From contig NZ_VCRA01000009.1 of assembly GCF_005938385.1 (NCBI RefSeq), positions 186,001-250,000 on the forward strand: DNA of 64,000 nucleotides, in the 5' to 3' direction. A program made the position numbers and the translations under genes. A model generated the notes under the pieces. That model ran no database searches. It saw nothing but the letters and a program-made list of their open reading frames with translations, and had not been told where the DNA came from. Within the stretch, counting starts at the first letter, position 1. Each line of letters opens with the position of its first letter. This DNA is from Paenibacillus mesophilus. Its GTDB lineage: Bacteria > Bacillota > Bacilli > Paenibacillales > NBRC-103111. Positions 24,576 through 33,969 of the stretch are shown one piece after another.

Positions 24576-26540
24576 TCATTTCGCCTTCGCGATAACGACC
24601 GTTCGCGATTCGCCGTCCCAGGTCACCGTGCCGCCGAACGCCTCGCCGACGAAACGGGCCGGCGCCATCGTGAAGCCGCCAACGAGCTGCGCGGGCACCT
24701 CGAGCTTCACCGCTTCGCCGTTTATGTAGGCGACGCTTTCTCCGATCGCGATCGTCACGGTCGTGCCGCCTTTGCGCCCGGTCGCCGTCTTCGTGTCGCC
24801 GTTCCATTCCACGCTCGCGCCCATTTGCTCGAAAATGGCGCGCAGCGGCGCGAGCGTGGAGCCGTCCATAATGACCGGAGGCTGCTCGAATGTCTGGTCC
24901 CGGCCGTCGATTTGGACGGAGATTAGCGACGAGACCGGCACCGTCTTCGTGGCGACGCGCTGACCGGCGCGATTGTACACCCGCAGCTCCAATACGGAGC
25001 CGTCCGGTACGTCGCCGGCTCTCAACGGGATGCCGTAAGGGGGCTTCGTTTGCTCGGCGATCGTTGTGCCGTTCAGCACATATTCAAGCTTGCCGATCCA
25101 GATGTCGGGGATGCGCACGAACGGCACGATCGAAGTCCGCTTCGCGAACGGGACGGAAGCGTTCCGGTATAGTACCTCATTGGCGGGCTTGGCTCCCGTC
25201 TTTACGTCCGTCAGCATGTACGGATCGGCGATTATGCTTTTGTACAAAGCCAGCAATTCCGGATTGTCCCGCAGCAAATAGTCGTTGCGCGATTCCTTGG
25301 TCTTCAGGTCGACGTTGAAATACGTAATCGCCTTTAGACGCGGATATTTGACTCGCATGACCCGATACAGCCTGTCCAAATTCATCAGAGCGAAGTCGGT
25401 GTGCGATTTGCCGTCCACATTCGTGTAGTGAGACACCGCCGATTCGCTCAGCATGACCGGTTTGCGGTCGGCATAGAGCGCATACAGCTCTTCGAGCTTC
25501 TCGATCGGCGTGTTTGCCTCCATGCTCTCGTCCGGATTGCCATGCGAATAAGGCTCGGTGTACAGACTGACACCGACCCAATCGACATACTCGTCCCCCG
25601 GATAGAAGCCCGCCATATTGAACCTCGGAACGTCCCCCGGGCTCCATACCATCGCTACGTTGGGCGCTTCGGCGTGCATGACGCTCGCCACGATGCGGAA
25701 TTTCTCGATATATTTGGCCGCGTCGCCGCTCCATGCCGTCCAATCGCCGTTCATCTCGCCGGCGTAGCGGAGGAAGATCGGAATGCCGGCCGCTTTGGCG
25801 GCTTTCGCCCATTGGCGCAAGTAGGCGTCGTCGGCTACGGCATCGAGCCCGCCGAGCGGCTGCCAGGCGATCTGCAGCGCTCCGCCCGCCTCCTTGGCCC
25901 GCTGGACATATCGCGCCGGAAACTCCTCCCCGTACGTGGCGTAAGCCAAGTACATCGCATGCTTTCGCCCGTAAATCGCGGTGGATTTGCTGAAAAAGTT
26001 ACCCATCTCGCTGTCCTGCTCGGAATAGAGGCCGAAGTACATGCCATATTCCGGCTCGAACTTGGCCAGCTTGCCCGACTTGGGCGCATAGGATCGTACG
26101 AGCGCCTCGTCCTCCTTGGCCGAAGCGAACAGCTCGACGGTCGTGCGGATTTGGTTCGCCCGCACGAGATCGTTCGCTCCCCAATCTTTGCCGTCCTTCA
26201 GCCAGTAGTCGTTCTCCAGCTCGTAATACACAATCGCATTCTCGTAATCGCGGATCGAGTCGTAATATTGATTGATTTTGCCGGCGTACAGGGCTGCCGA
26301 ATTCCAATCGGCTTGCGCTGCGCCGCCGCGCATCAGGCTGTCCCAGATCGGGACGGCGAGCGCCGTCTGCCCGGCGTTATGGTACGCTTCCGCCCGCAAG
26401 TGCATGTTCCACGGATGCTCCTGCTCCGCCTGGACGGCAGGCGGGAAGACGGCGGAGGCGCAGAGCATTCCGGTCAAGGCGATCGCAGCGAGGAGACGTC
26501 TTTTGTTGCCGCGCTTGGATTCGTTTCCGTTTATCGTCAT
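24576..26540 (-). CDS. Secreted GH26-like glycoside hydrolase with copper-amine-oxidase-like C-terminal domain
   Basis: 654 residues. A signal peptide (KRGNKRRLLAAIALTGML, cleavage near VQA-E) leads to a helical N-terminal region (40-130) and a TIM-barrel resembling GH26 beta-mannanases. The family acid/base motif appears as RYAGEMNGDW (Glu262) and the nucleophile as MLSESAVSHY (Glu366), with WVGVSLYTEP between. Residues 540-654 form the copper amine oxidase N-terminal-like (stalk) domain common as a C-terminal module in Paenibacillus exoproteins (PPVIMDGSTLAPLRAIFEQM); it is not itself an oxidase. Action on beta-mannan or a related glycan is probable but substrate residues were not checked. 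The gene is monocistronic, with a GGAAAGGAAG site before ATG. Confidence 0.82.
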   Translation of the reverse strand: MTINGNESKRGNKRRLLAAIALTGMLCASAVFPPAVQAEQEHPWNMHLRAEAYHNAGQTALAVPIWDSLMRGGAAQADWNSAALYAGKINQYYDSIRDYENAIVYYELENDYWLKDGKDWGANDLVRANQIRTTVELFASAKEDEALVRSYAPKSGKLAKFEPEYGMYFGLYSEQDSEMGNFFSKSTAIYGRKHAMYLAYATYGEEFPARYVQRAKEAGGALQIAWQPLGGLDAVADDAYLRQWAKAAKAAGIPIFLRYAGEMNGDWTAWSGDAAKYIEKFRIVASVMHAEAPNVAMVWSPGDVPRFNMAGFYPGDEYVDWVGVSLYTEPYSHGNPDESMEANTPIEKLEELYALYADRKPVMLSESAVSHYTNVDGKSHTDFALMNLDRLYRVMRVKYPRLKAITYFNVDLKTKESRNDYLLRDNPELLALYKSIIADPYMLTDVKTGAKPANEVLYRNASVPFAKRTSIVPFVRIPDIWIGKLEYVLNGTTIAEQTKPPYGIPLRAGDVPDGSVLELRVYNRAGQRVATKTVPVSSLISVQIDGRDQTFEQPPVIMDGSTLAPLRAIFEQMGASVEWNGDTKTATGRKGGTTVTIAIGESVAYINGEAVKLEVPAQLVGGFTMAPARFVGEAFGGTVTWDGESRTVVIAKAK

Positions 26541-26642
26541 GAAGGGACTTCCTTTCCCGGTTATTGTTCGAGAGGTGTACTTGTATCGTAAAGGATAATG
26601 GGGGCGATGTCATTACCGGTTCGCATATATCCATTCTTTCCC

Positions 26643-26671
26643 TTGCCTGTCCGGTCAAAAGCCTATATAAT
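26643..26671 (+). promoter_or_regulatory. Sigma-A promoter of the ABC exporter
   Basis: TTGCCT (26643-26648), exactly 17 bp, then TATAAT (26666-26671), 35 bp ahead of the start codon. Confidence 0.7.
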
Positions 26672-26706
26672 GGGCACGACATTCGACCGATGGGAGCAAG
26701 TGAAAG

Positions 26707-28434
26707 ATGAGTGTAATACGCCGTTTCTTTACCTACTACAAGCCGCATAAGCGACTGTTTATGCTTGATTTCGGCAGCGCCTGCGTCGTGGCCGTTCTGG
26801 AATTGGCTTTTCCGCTGGCGGTGCAATGGTTCGTCGATTCGTTGCTGCCGCAAGGCGAATGGCGGACGATCGTGCTGGCCGGAACGGGACTGCTCGTTCT
26901 GTATATGATCAGCACCGGCTTGCAGTTCGTCGTTAACTACTGGGGCCATAAGCTGGGCATCAACATCGAGACGGACATGCGGCGGCAGCTGTTTCAGCAC
27001 GTGCAGAAGCTGTCGTTTCGCTTCTTCGACAATACGAAAACCGGCTATCTCATGTCCAGGATGACGAACGATCTGTTCGACATCGGGGAGATGGCGCACC
27101 ATGGGCCCGAGGATTTGTTCATCGCGTGCATGACGTTCGTCGCCGCCTTCGCGATCATGCTCTCGATTAATCCGGAGCTTGCGCTGATCACGTTCGTCGC
27201 CGTTCCACTGCTCGTATGGCTGATCGGCGTCTGCAACAAGCTGCTGCACGGCGCGGCCAGGAAGATGTATGCGGAGATCGCCGAAGTGAATGCCCGCGTC
27301 GAGGACAGCATGTCCGGCATTCGGGTAGTCAAATCGTTTACGAACGAAGCATTCGAGATGGAGAAGTTCAACCGCGACAACGCCAATTTCCGCAAGGCGA
27401 AGCTGCGTTCGTATTGGATCATCTCGTTCAGCTCGTCCGGCATTTACTTCCTGACGCGCATATTCGCGCTGCTCGTGCTCATGTTCGGAGCGTATTTCAG
27501 CTTCAATGGCAAGCTAACTTACGGCGAGCTGATCGGCTTCCTGCTGTACGTCAACCTGTTCTTCAAGCCGATCGAGAAAATTAATGCACTGCTCGAAATG
27601 TATCCAAAAGGGATGGCCGGGTTCAAACGGTTTACGGAGCTGCTCGATACGGCGGCCGATGTGGCTGATGAGCCGAACGCCGTAGAGATCGGGGCTTTGC
27701 GCGGGAATATCGCCTTCCGCAATGTGACTTTCGGGTACGAAGGGCATGCCAAAGTGCTGCAGCATATCCATCTCCAAATCCCGGCAGGGGAGACGGTCGC
27801 GTTCGTCGGTCCTTCGGGAGCGGGCAAGACGACGCTGTGCAGCCTCATCCCCCGGTTCTACGAAGTGGACGAAGGCGCGATCGAGATCGACGGCACGGAC
27901 ATCCGTTCCATGACCCAACGCTCGCTGCGGCGCAATATCGGGATCGTGCAGCAGGACGTGTTCCTGTTCACGGGAACGATCCGCGAGAACATCGCGTACG
28001 GGAAGCTGGACGCGACGGAAGCCGAGATTCGCGAAGCGGCGCGTCGTGCGCACCTCGGAGCGTTTATCGAATCGCTGCCGGCGGGCTTCGACACGCAGAT
28101 CGGCGAACGGGGCATCAAGCTGTCGGGCGGGCAGAAGCAGCGGCTCGCGATCGCCCGTATGTTCTTGAAAAATCCGCCGATTCTCATCCTCGACGAAGCG
28201 ACTTCGGCGCTCGATACGGAAACGGAGGCGGTGATCCAGCAGGCGCTGGAGGAGCTCTCCGCGAACCGGACGACGCTCGTCATCGCCCACCGGCTGGCAA
28301 CGATTCGCCATGCCGACCGGATCGTCGTCGTGACGGAGGACGGTATTGCCGAGCAGGGGAGGTACGACGAGCTGGTCGAGCGCGGCGGCGTATTCGCCGG
28401 GTTGCATCGAGCCCAATTCGAGACGGTCGGCTGA
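26707..28434 (+). CDS. ABC exporter half-transporter (fused permease and ATPase)
   Basis: 575 residues, the normal size for a homodimeric or heterodimeric type IV ABC exporter. Six membrane helices occupy about 1-310. The nucleotide-binding domain has Walker A GPSGAGKT (368-375), the Q-loop VQQDVFLF, signature LSGGQKQ (about 472-478), Walker B ILILDEAT and switch His in IAHRLAT. These proteins export lipids, peptides or drugs. Only one half-transporter gene is present, so a homodimer is the simple reading. It is preceded by a near-consensus promoter and ATG behind GGGAGCAAG, and followed by a hairpin terminator that belongs to a repeat family found elsewhere in the window. Confidence 0.92.
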   Translation: MSVIRRFFTYYKPHKRLFMLDFGSACVVAVLELAFPLAVQWFVDSLLPQGEWRTIVLAGTGLLVLYMISTGLQFVVNYWGHKLGINIETDMRRQLFQHVQKLSFRFFDNTKTGYLMSRMTNDLFDIGEMAHHGPEDLFIACMTFVAAFAIMLSINPELALITFVAVPLLVWLIGVCNKLLHGAARKMYAEIAEVNARVEDSMSGIRVVKSFTNEAFEMEKFNRDNANFRKAKLRSYWIISFSSSGIYFLTRIFALLVLMFGAYFSFNGKLTYGELIGFLLYVNLFFKPIEKINALLEMYPKGMAGFKRFTELLDTAADVADEPNAVEIGALRGNIAFRNVTFGYEGHAKVLQHIHLQIPAGETVAFVGPSGAGKTTLCSLIPRFYEVDEGAIEIDGTDIRSMTQRSLRRNIGIVQQDVFLFTGTIRENIAYGKLDATEAEIREAARRAHLGAFIESLPAGFDTQIGERGIKLSGGQKQRLAIARMFLKNPPILILDEATSALDTETEAVIQQALEELSANRTTLVIAHRLATIRHADRIVVVTEDGIAEQGRYDELVERGGVFAGLHRAQFETVG

Positions 28435-28461
28435 TACGAAGTCGATTTCTATGGGTATCCC

Positions 28462-28516
28462 CCCGGAAGCAAGCGGAATAAGCTGCGAAGCGGCTTTTCA
28501 CTTCCGGGTTTTTTTT
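28462..28516 (+). repeat. Hairpin repeat (AATAAGC loop family), copy 1, acting as terminator
   Basis: CCCGGAAG (28462-28469) pairs with CTTCCGGG (28501-28508) and eight T residues follow. The loop contains GGAATAAGCTGCGAAG, the same core as in the hairpins at 50140, 58740 and 63576. It sits 27 bp after the ABC exporter gene and faces the convergent AraC gene. Confidence 0.75.
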
Positions 28517-28569
28517 GCTGCGTTTGGATTCGATTCCGGTTTATAGAGCGCACGTGATTGTTGGATCAG

Positions 28570-29529
28570 CTAGCGCTTCTGTTCGGATCTCGCTTTGACC
28601 GACCGTGTATACTCCGTAGGAGTCATCCCGGTCGTATTTTTAAATTGCCGCGAAAAATGATGCACACTGCAGTACCCGAGCCTTTCGGCAATTTCAGAGA
28701 AACTTTTTCTATCCTCCCTGATCGACAACTTGGCTTGTTCGATTTTCAATTGGTTGAAAAGTTCCCTTACCCCCATGTTCGTCTTCGCCTTTACAATCGT
28801 CTTTAATTTCGTGCGGCTGATGGCAAACCGGGCGCATAATTGGTCGATCGAGATCGTACCCGAAAGATGCTGAATCATGTACTGGATCACTTGCTCCGCC
28901 AACTCCTGAGCGTCATGCTCATTGGCGGCAGTGGACACGGTGGTCGTACGATGTGCCGTATCTCCATAACGAATCAACTCGATCAATAAGATTTCAAGAT
29001 AATTGCGGATTAACTGATCGCTGCCGAAAGGCGCGTCCAATCGACGAAAAGGGTACTGCATCGTAGGAGAATGAATCGGCGGGTCGAACGACGACTTCCC
29101 TTCTTTCACCAATTTCGTTAATATAAACCGTTCCTCATCGCGCAGCCGAAAGGAATTCCCCGAGAAAAATTCCATGCAAGGAGCGTAGCATTCGAAGGTA
29201 ATAATGATCAGATTGGGCGCGGTGCCGCGCAAAGCTTTGCCGCCATGAAATTCATTCGGCTTATAAAATACGATTTCGCCCTGCCCCAGCTGGAATGTGC
29301 GCGAGTCGGTCACGATCTCGATTTCTCCCGTATCCACATAGACCAGTTCCCAAAAATCGTGCTTTTCGCCCGGACTGTCATAATGCCGCGGCAGCTCCTT
29401 ATAGTAAAACGTGATCAATTTGCGAATTTCCAATTCTTCCTTCAGCAGATACCGTTGATACATCATGTTCCGGCCGGCCCCCCGTCCAATCATGCAAATT
29501 AATTGCCTAAGCAGGTAAAGCCTTTTCAT
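28570..29529 (-). CDS. AraC-family transcriptional regulator
   Basis: About 319 residues. The cupin sensor (DFWELVYVDTGEIEIVTD, GEIVFYKPNEFHGG) occupies the first half; the C-terminal AraC domain has ISIDQLCARFAISRTKLKTI and SFSEIAERLGYCSVHHFSRQ, ending TGMTPTEYTRS. ATG 29529 (MKRLYLLRQLICM) is chosen: AGGAGAAA lies four bases upstream, and the decayed paralogue at 34935-35332 keeps the same N-terminal residues. The gene is divergent from the sugar locus starting at 29635, with a palindromic site between them, so it probably activates that locus in response to a sugar. A degraded copy of the gene and of its promoter lies 5.8 kb downstream. Confidence 0.9.
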   Translation of the reverse strand: MKRLYLLRQLICMIGRGAGRNMMYQRYLLKEELEIRKLITFYYKELPRHYDSPGEKHDFWELVYVDTGEIEIVTDSRTFQLGQGEIVFYKPNEFHGGKALRGTAPNLIIITFECYAPCMEFFSGNSFRLRDEERFILTKLVKEGKSSFDPPIHSPTMQYPFRRLDAPFGSDQLIRNYLEILLIELIRYGDTAHRTTTVSTAANEHDAQELAEQVIQYMIQHLSGTISIDQLCARFAISRTKLKTIVKAKTNMGVRELFNQLKIEQAKLSIREDRKSFSEIAERLGYCSVHHFSRQFKNTTGMTPTEYTRSVKARSEQKR

Positions 29530-29555
29530 GCGGTTTCTCCTATTATAACAAATAA

Positions 29556-29597
29556 GAATGAACACTTTGAATTCATATGCGCAGAAGTGAATCATTC
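29556..29597. promoter_or_regulatory. Palindromic operator between AraC regulator and sugar locus
   Basis: GAATGAACACTT (29556-29567) and AAGTGAATCATTC (29585-29597) form an interrupted inverted repeat with GAATTCAT in the middle. Nearly the same 43 bases are kept at 35358-35400 beside the decayed regulator copy although the coding part there has rotted, which supports function or recent duplication. Confidence 0.55.
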
Positions 29598-29634
29598 CCT
29601 ATTACAACTATTTCGGTAGGGAGAGAAACCAGAC

Positions 29635-30678
29635 ATGGGCAAAATCAGGTTGGGGGTTATAGGCTGTGGGAACATAGCCGGATCACACTTTGGGGGGTTG
29701 ACCGAATTAAGCGATTTGATGGAAGTGACTGCGGTATGCGATATCCTTGTAGAGCGAGCCGAGCAGGCAGCTGCCAGATTCGGGATCCGGACAGCTGTGG
29801 CGGATTACAAGCAATTGGTCGATGAAGTCGATGCAGTGCTCATTTCCTTGCCGCACGATCTTCACTTTACGGTCGGGAAGTATTTCCTGCAAGCGGGTAA
29901 GCACGTACTAATGGAGAAACCGCTCTGCAATACGGAGGAAGAATGCGTTCAACTGATCGAGACGGCCGAACGGAACGATCGGGTGCTTATGACCGCTTAT
30001 CCCGTACGCTACTGGCCGGCGATTGTCAAAATCAAGGAATGGATCGATAACAAAACGTACGGGGAACCTTTCCAGCTGTCGATCTGGACCGAGCAATATA
30101 CGAAATATCCCGAAGGCCATTGGGGCTTGTCGGCCGAGCGTCTGGGCGGCGGACAATTTTTCAGTCACGGCTGCCATTATGTCGATCTGATGATGTGGCT
30201 GCTTGGCGATCCGATTCGCGGATTTCACATGGGAACCAATCTCGGGACGCCTTGGATGGAACGGGAAGGGACGAGCAATGTCGTGATCGAGTTCGCAAGC
30301 GGGGCGATGGGTTACCATATGGGAACTTGGGGCGCCCGGGGAACGCGTCTCGGATGGAGCCTGCACATCCATTGCACGCACGGCATGATCGAATACAAAC
30401 GAGCCGACGGCAAGGTCTACTTGCACCACAGCATTAAGGAAGAAAAATCAAACCTCGACACCGATTCCAAAATCACGGTCCTATACGAGGATTCCGCCAG
30501 CGGCAAGCTAACCCAGCATGAAACGCGCCATTTCCTAGAATGTATCGCGAACAATAAGCGTCCAATGACTAACGGACCTTCAAGCTTGCAAGGATTGCGC
30601 GTGATTTGGCGTCTATATGAAGCGGAGAAGAATCATACGGAAGCTGACCTGAGAGGTCTTGGTCTTAAGGCATACTGA
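29635..30678 (+). CDS. Gfo/Idh/MocA-family oxidoreductase
   Basis: 347 residues. The N-terminal Rossmann fold begins LGVIGCGNIAGSHF (NAD(P)-binding GxGxxA-type loop), followed by the family motif EKPLCNTEEE (about 95-104, Lys in the catalytic EKP). The C-terminal alpha/beta domain contains GGGQFFSHGCHYVDLMMWLLG, where the His-x-x-His/Asp pair is typical of the active site. Such enzymes oxidise or reduce cyclic polyols or sugars. First gene of a same-strand group running to 34824 and divergent from an AraC regulator. It is related to the genes at 32899 and 56731 but not a recent duplicate of either. The start ATG 29635 has GGGAGAGAAACC upstream. Confidence 0.9.
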   Translation: MGKIRLGVIGCGNIAGSHFGGLTELSDLMEVTAVCDILVERAEQAAARFGIRTAVADYKQLVDEVDAVLISLPHDLHFTVGKYFLQAGKHVLMEKPLCNTEEECVQLIETAERNDRVLMTAYPVRYWPAIVKIKEWIDNKTYGEPFQLSIWTEQYTKYPEGHWGLSAERLGGGQFFSHGCHYVDLMMWLLGDPIRGFHMGTNLGTPWMEREGTSNVVIEFASGAMGYHMGTWGARGTRLGWSLHIHCTHGMIEYKRADGKVYLHHSIKEEKSNLDTDSKITVLYEDSASGKLTQHETRHFLECIANNKRPMTNGPSSLQGLRVIWRLYEAEKNHTEADLRGLGLKAY

Positions 30679-30721
30679 ATCATCACGGGTATAACAAATG
30701 GAAATAGAGAGGGGTATATAC

Positions 30722-32068
30722 ATGAACAAACGAGTTGCCCTGCGGAAAATGGTTGTTATGATCAGCTGTTCGGCGATTTTATCGGGTTTGTTGGCAGGAT
30801 GCAGCAATCGGAACGAAAGTTCGAAATCGGATGCGCAATCCAAGCCTGCACAAGCAGAACCTGTCGAGCTCGTGTTCTACGCGTTGTCTCCGTTGTCGGG
30901 AACGGAGGAGGAGAAGGCGGCGCAATGGACCTCTTATGTGCGGAAGAAGTACCCGCATATCTCCTTCAAATTCATTAATGCTACGGATGACAACACGGTC
31001 GACAAAGTTATTCTCTCGAAACAGCCGATCGATATCCTTTTCGGTTCGTTTGCCAACTTTGTTCTTTACAAGGATAAAGACATGGTGGGGGATATGACTG
31101 ATTTGGTCAAGCAGCATAAATTCGACCTGACAACGATCGAGAAGCCGTATATCGACCTGGTGCAAAGTTCTTTTGACGGCAAATTGCCGCTATTGCCCGT
31201 ATACGATCTCAGGTTGGGGCTTTATTACAATAAAGATTTATTCGACAAATTCGGCATTCCCTACCCGAAAGATGGAGCCACTTGGGAGGATCTGCTCGTA
31301 ACGGCCAGACAGTTAACCAGGTCGGACAGCGGCATCGCTTACCGCGGATTAGTAACGGCCGCCGCAGGAGGGGGGCTCGCGATCAATCAATATTCGCTCG
31401 GGTATGTGAATCCGAAAACAACGGACAAGGCGGCTATCTTTACCGATCAATGGAAGCGTTTTTTTGAGTCGATCGTTCCCTTGTTTACGGTTCCGGGCTA
31501 TAACCCGACACCGGAAACAATGGCTGGCGGTGCCCAGCTCAAATCGTTCGAGCAAGGCACGGCCGCCATGCTGCTCGCCTTCAACTCTTATGGCACATTC
31601 AGTCTTCCTTCGCTTAAACTGAATTGGGACGTAGTCAGCCTGCCTGAAATGAGCAGCCTGCGCGGAATTGGAGCTCAGCCGTATCCGGTGTATCTGGGCC
31701 TCTCTTCCACAACCAAGCATCGAGACGCAGCTGTTCTGGCGATCAGCGAGCTGCTCTCCAGTGAAGTCCAGATCGACCGGTCCTCGAAGTATGGGGTATT
31801 CAGCCCACTGAAGGATCCGAAAGCGAAAGCCGCCTTCGGGGAAGCGGCAATGTGGAAAGGCAAAAATGTTCGTGCATTTACGGCTCAAACGCCTGCGGCT
31901 CCGGCGCCGGCTGCCAGAGCGGAGTTCAAGACGATCGCCGAAGGCGAGCTTAACAAGGCATTCCTATCCATCGTGACGGGTGAGAAGGATATGAACACCG
32001 CGCTGCGGGAGGCGGAAGAAGCGGCGAACAAAGCGTTCCAGCAAGTATTGTCCCAACAATCCAAGTAA
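30722..32068 (+). CDS. Extracellular solute-binding lipoprotein, orphan
   Basis: About 448 residues. The lipoprotein signal is MNKRVALRKMVVMISCSAIL with lipobox LLAGC. The mature protein follows the family 1 binding-protein pattern: EPVELVFYALSP strand, DIRLG-like loop (YDLRLGLYYNKDLFDK), GIPYPKDGATWEDL, and the shared C-terminal motif DMNTALREAEEAANK found also in the 42576 gene. ATG 30722 is preferred because GAGAGGGG lies six bases upstream. It lies 44 bp after the Gfo/Idh gene and is probably in its operon. No transporter permease is nearby. A fragment of a paralogue survives at 35420-35492. Confidence 0.88.
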   Translation: MNKRVALRKMVVMISCSAILSGLLAGCSNRNESSKSDAQSKPAQAEPVELVFYALSPLSGTEEEKAAQWTSYVRKKYPHISFKFINATDDNTVDKVILSKQPIDILFGSFANFVLYKDKDMVGDMTDLVKQHKFDLTTIEKPYIDLVQSSFDGKLPLLPVYDLRLGLYYNKDLFDKFGIPYPKDGATWEDLLVTARQLTRSDSGIAYRGLVTAAAGGGLAINQYSLGYVNPKTTDKAAIFTDQWKRFFESIVPLFTVPGYNPTPETMAGGAQLKSFEQGTAAMLLAFNSYGTFSLPSLKLNWDVVSLPEMSSLRGIGAQPYPVYLGLSSTTKHRDAAVLAISELLSSEVQIDRSSKYGVFSPLKDPKAKAAFGEAAMWKGKNVRAFTAQTPAAPAPAARAEFKTIAEGELNKAFLSIVTGEKDMNTALREAEEAANKAFQQVLSQQSK

Positions 32069-32082
32069 CAACGTAAGCATTA

Positions 32083-32178
32083 GCCTCTCGGAATCAACGA
32101 GGTCGGTGATCAGCAGCGCGTATAGGGAAAATCCTTGCCCTGACTGGCTAGTCGAACGCCGAGAGGTTATTTTTTATT
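32083..32178 (+). terminator. Long hairpin with T-rich end between binding-protein and SGNH genes
   Basis: GCCTCTCGG (32083-32091) pairs with CCGAGAGG (32159-32166) and TTATTTTTTATTT follows. The 67-base loop has its own small hairpin (GGGAAAATCCTTGCCC). It would terminate or attenuate transcription ahead of the SGNH gene. The long loop is unusual and may hold an unrecognised leader structure. Confidence 0.55.
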
Positions 32179-32198
32179 TGCATACAGGAGGTTAACTT

Positions 32199-32864
32199 AT
32201 GCCGGTAAGAGTAAACTTAAAACGGCTGGAACAATCGATTGTCAATTTCGAAAGAGCACCTGTCGTCAAGGGACGAATTTTATTTTACGGGGATTCCTTT
32301 TTCACGAGATGGAAACCGGAACCATGGGGTCATCCGTCTCTTGAATCCGTCATAGTCGGCGAAAGCGGCACGGAATGCACGTTGAACCATGGATTCGGCT
32401 CCAGTACGGCCGAGGAGCTTTTGTACTATTATCCGCGTGCCGTCAAACCGTACGAGCCGTGCGCCATTGTTTATAAAACGTTCGGCAACGATATGTTGTT
32501 TGGTTACAGTCCAAGCGATGTTCTGGAGATCAGCGCCCGGCTATTCGAATACGCGCGCACCGATTTTCCGGGTATTCGATTGTACTTGTTCGGTCCGGAG
32601 GGCAACCGTAAACCAACTACGGATTACCACATTCGAAAACGCGAATACGACTCGCTGCTGCGACACTATGCAAGCCAGCATGAAGATTGTACGTATATAA
32701 GCATCATGGAGTCCCCGCTATTCTTCTACGATCGTGCCGATATGGGAGATTTCGCAAAGGTGCGCGACGATATTTTCGTTGAAGATGGCGTGCATTTTAA
32801 TATGAAGGGCTATGAACTGTTCGCTGAGTTTTTTAAAAAGGAATTGGCTTCTATTTTAGTATAA
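32199..32864 (+). CDS. SGNH/GDSL-type esterase
   Basis: 221 residues with no signal peptide. Block I is LFYGDSFF (nucleophile Ser33), block II GFGSSTAEELLYYYP supplies the oxyanion Gly, block III is FGNDMLFGY, and block V is DGVHFNMKGYELFAE with the catalytic Asp-x-x-His pair. These are all the parts of a cytoplasmic SGNH hydrolase, so it probably removes acetyl or other acyl groups from an imported sugar. The ribosome site is AGGAGG seven bases ahead of ATG. It lies between a binding lipoprotein and a Gfo/Idh oxidoreductase, which supports a role in a decorated-sugar pathway. Confidence 0.85.
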   Translation: MPVRVNLKRLEQSIVNFERAPVVKGRILFYGDSFFTRWKPEPWGHPSLESVIVGESGTECTLNHGFGSSTAEELLYYYPRAVKPYEPCAIVYKTFGNDMLFGYSPSDVLEISARLFEYARTDFPGIRLYLFGPEGNRKPTTDYHIRKREYDSLLRHYASQHEDCTYISIMESPLFFYDRADMGDFAKVRDDIFVEDGVHFNMKGYELFAEFFKKELASILV

Positions 32865-32898
32865 TCGTATGAAAAAAATTTTATGGAGGTTCATTTAA

Positions 32899-33885
32899 AT
32901 GGGAAAAATTCGTACTGCCGTGGTCGGACTCAGCATGGGATTGAGCCATGCCCACGCCTATAAAAGAGCGGAACGCTCGGAGCTGACTTGGGTCGTCGAT
33001 CTGGACGAGGAAAAAGCGAAAAAGGTTGCCGGCGAGCTTGGGTGCAACTATACGAAAGACTGGATGTCAATCATCGACGATGTCGATGCCATAAGCTTCG
33101 CCACTCCTCACCATCTGCACGCACCGCACGCCATGCAAGCGATTGAGGCAGGAAAGCACGTGCTGATCGAAAAGCCGTTGGCCAATTCGGAGGAAGACTG
33201 CCTGAAGCTGATTAAAGCGGCGGACGTTAAAAATGTAAGGCTCATGATCGCCTACATCGTCCGCTATCTTCCGGCCATTCGGAAGCTGAAGGAAGCAATT
33301 GACAGCGGCAAGTACGGCACTCCGATCAACGCTCAGGGATGGGTACAGGGCAATCTCACTCCGGCGCCGGGCAGCTGGTTCTCCCGCAAGGAAACACTGG
33401 GCGGAGGCGTCCTGTTCAGCCATGGCTGCCATTACATCGACATTCTGCTCTACTTGTTCGGCGATCCGGAAAGAGTCGCTCATTTCGGCACGCGGATCGG
33501 CACCGAATGGATGGAAGGCGAGGGTACATCGCAAGCGCTGATCCAGTTCAAAAGCGGAGTGATCGCCAACCTGAACTCCAGTTGGGGCATCAAGGTGGCG
33601 AGACCGCCGGCGAAATACCAGATCCATACGACGACAGGACTTCTCCAGGTGGAAAACAGCATGTTGAAAGTGGAATACATTACGAAGGAAGGCTCCGAGG
33701 TCATTTACGAGCGCCCTGCGGATTTCGAAAACTTCCCGGGACGCAATGTCCTTTACGAAATCGAGCATTTCCTGGAATGCATTGCAAACGGTACCCGTCC
33801 GGAAACCGACGGTGTCGAAGCACTGAGATCGCATCGTACGATCTGGGCGATGTACGAAAGCCAAGGCGTTCCGGTAAATCTGTAA
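32899..33885 (+). CDS. Gfo/Idh/MocA-family oxidoreductase
   Basis: 328 residues. The Rossmann entry reads TAVVGLSMGLSHAHAY, an altered nucleotide loop (GLSMG in place of the usual GxGxxG/A), so cofactor binding may differ. The EKPLANSEEDC motif (about 93-103) and GGGVLFSHGCHYIDILLYLFG active-site segment are intact. It shares the SHGCHY-D segment and general layout with the 29635 gene, so the two probably act on related sugars or opposite steps of one pathway. TATGGAGGTTC precedes ATG 32899. The SGNH gene ends 34 bp upstream and a TIM-barrel isomerase follows 84 bp downstream. Confidence 0.9.
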   Translation: MGKIRTAVVGLSMGLSHAHAYKRAERSELTWVVDLDEEKAKKVAGELGCNYTKDWMSIIDDVDAISFATPHHLHAPHAMQAIEAGKHVLIEKPLANSEEDCLKLIKAADVKNVRLMIAYIVRYLPAIRKLKEAIDSGKYGTPINAQGWVQGNLTPAPGSWFSRKETLGGGVLFSHGCHYIDILLYLFGDPERVAHFGTRIGTEWMEGEGTSQALIQFKSGVIANLNSSWGIKVARPPAKYQIHTTTGLLQVENSMLKVEYITKEGSEVIYERPADFENFPGRNVLYEIEHFLECIANGTRPETDGVEALRSHRTIWAMYESQGVPVNL

Positions 33886-33969
33886 TCGGCCTCTGAATGA
33901 GCGCCGCGAGGTTCAAGTGGATTATTCGGCCGTGCGTCAAGCGGCCGGCGGAAAGTGAGGGAACGGACG

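Noticed and set aside
25401-26591. Plus-strand 396-codon frame opposite the GH26-like gene
   Set aside because: Antisense shadow; the minus-strand protein has a signal peptide and catalytic motifs.
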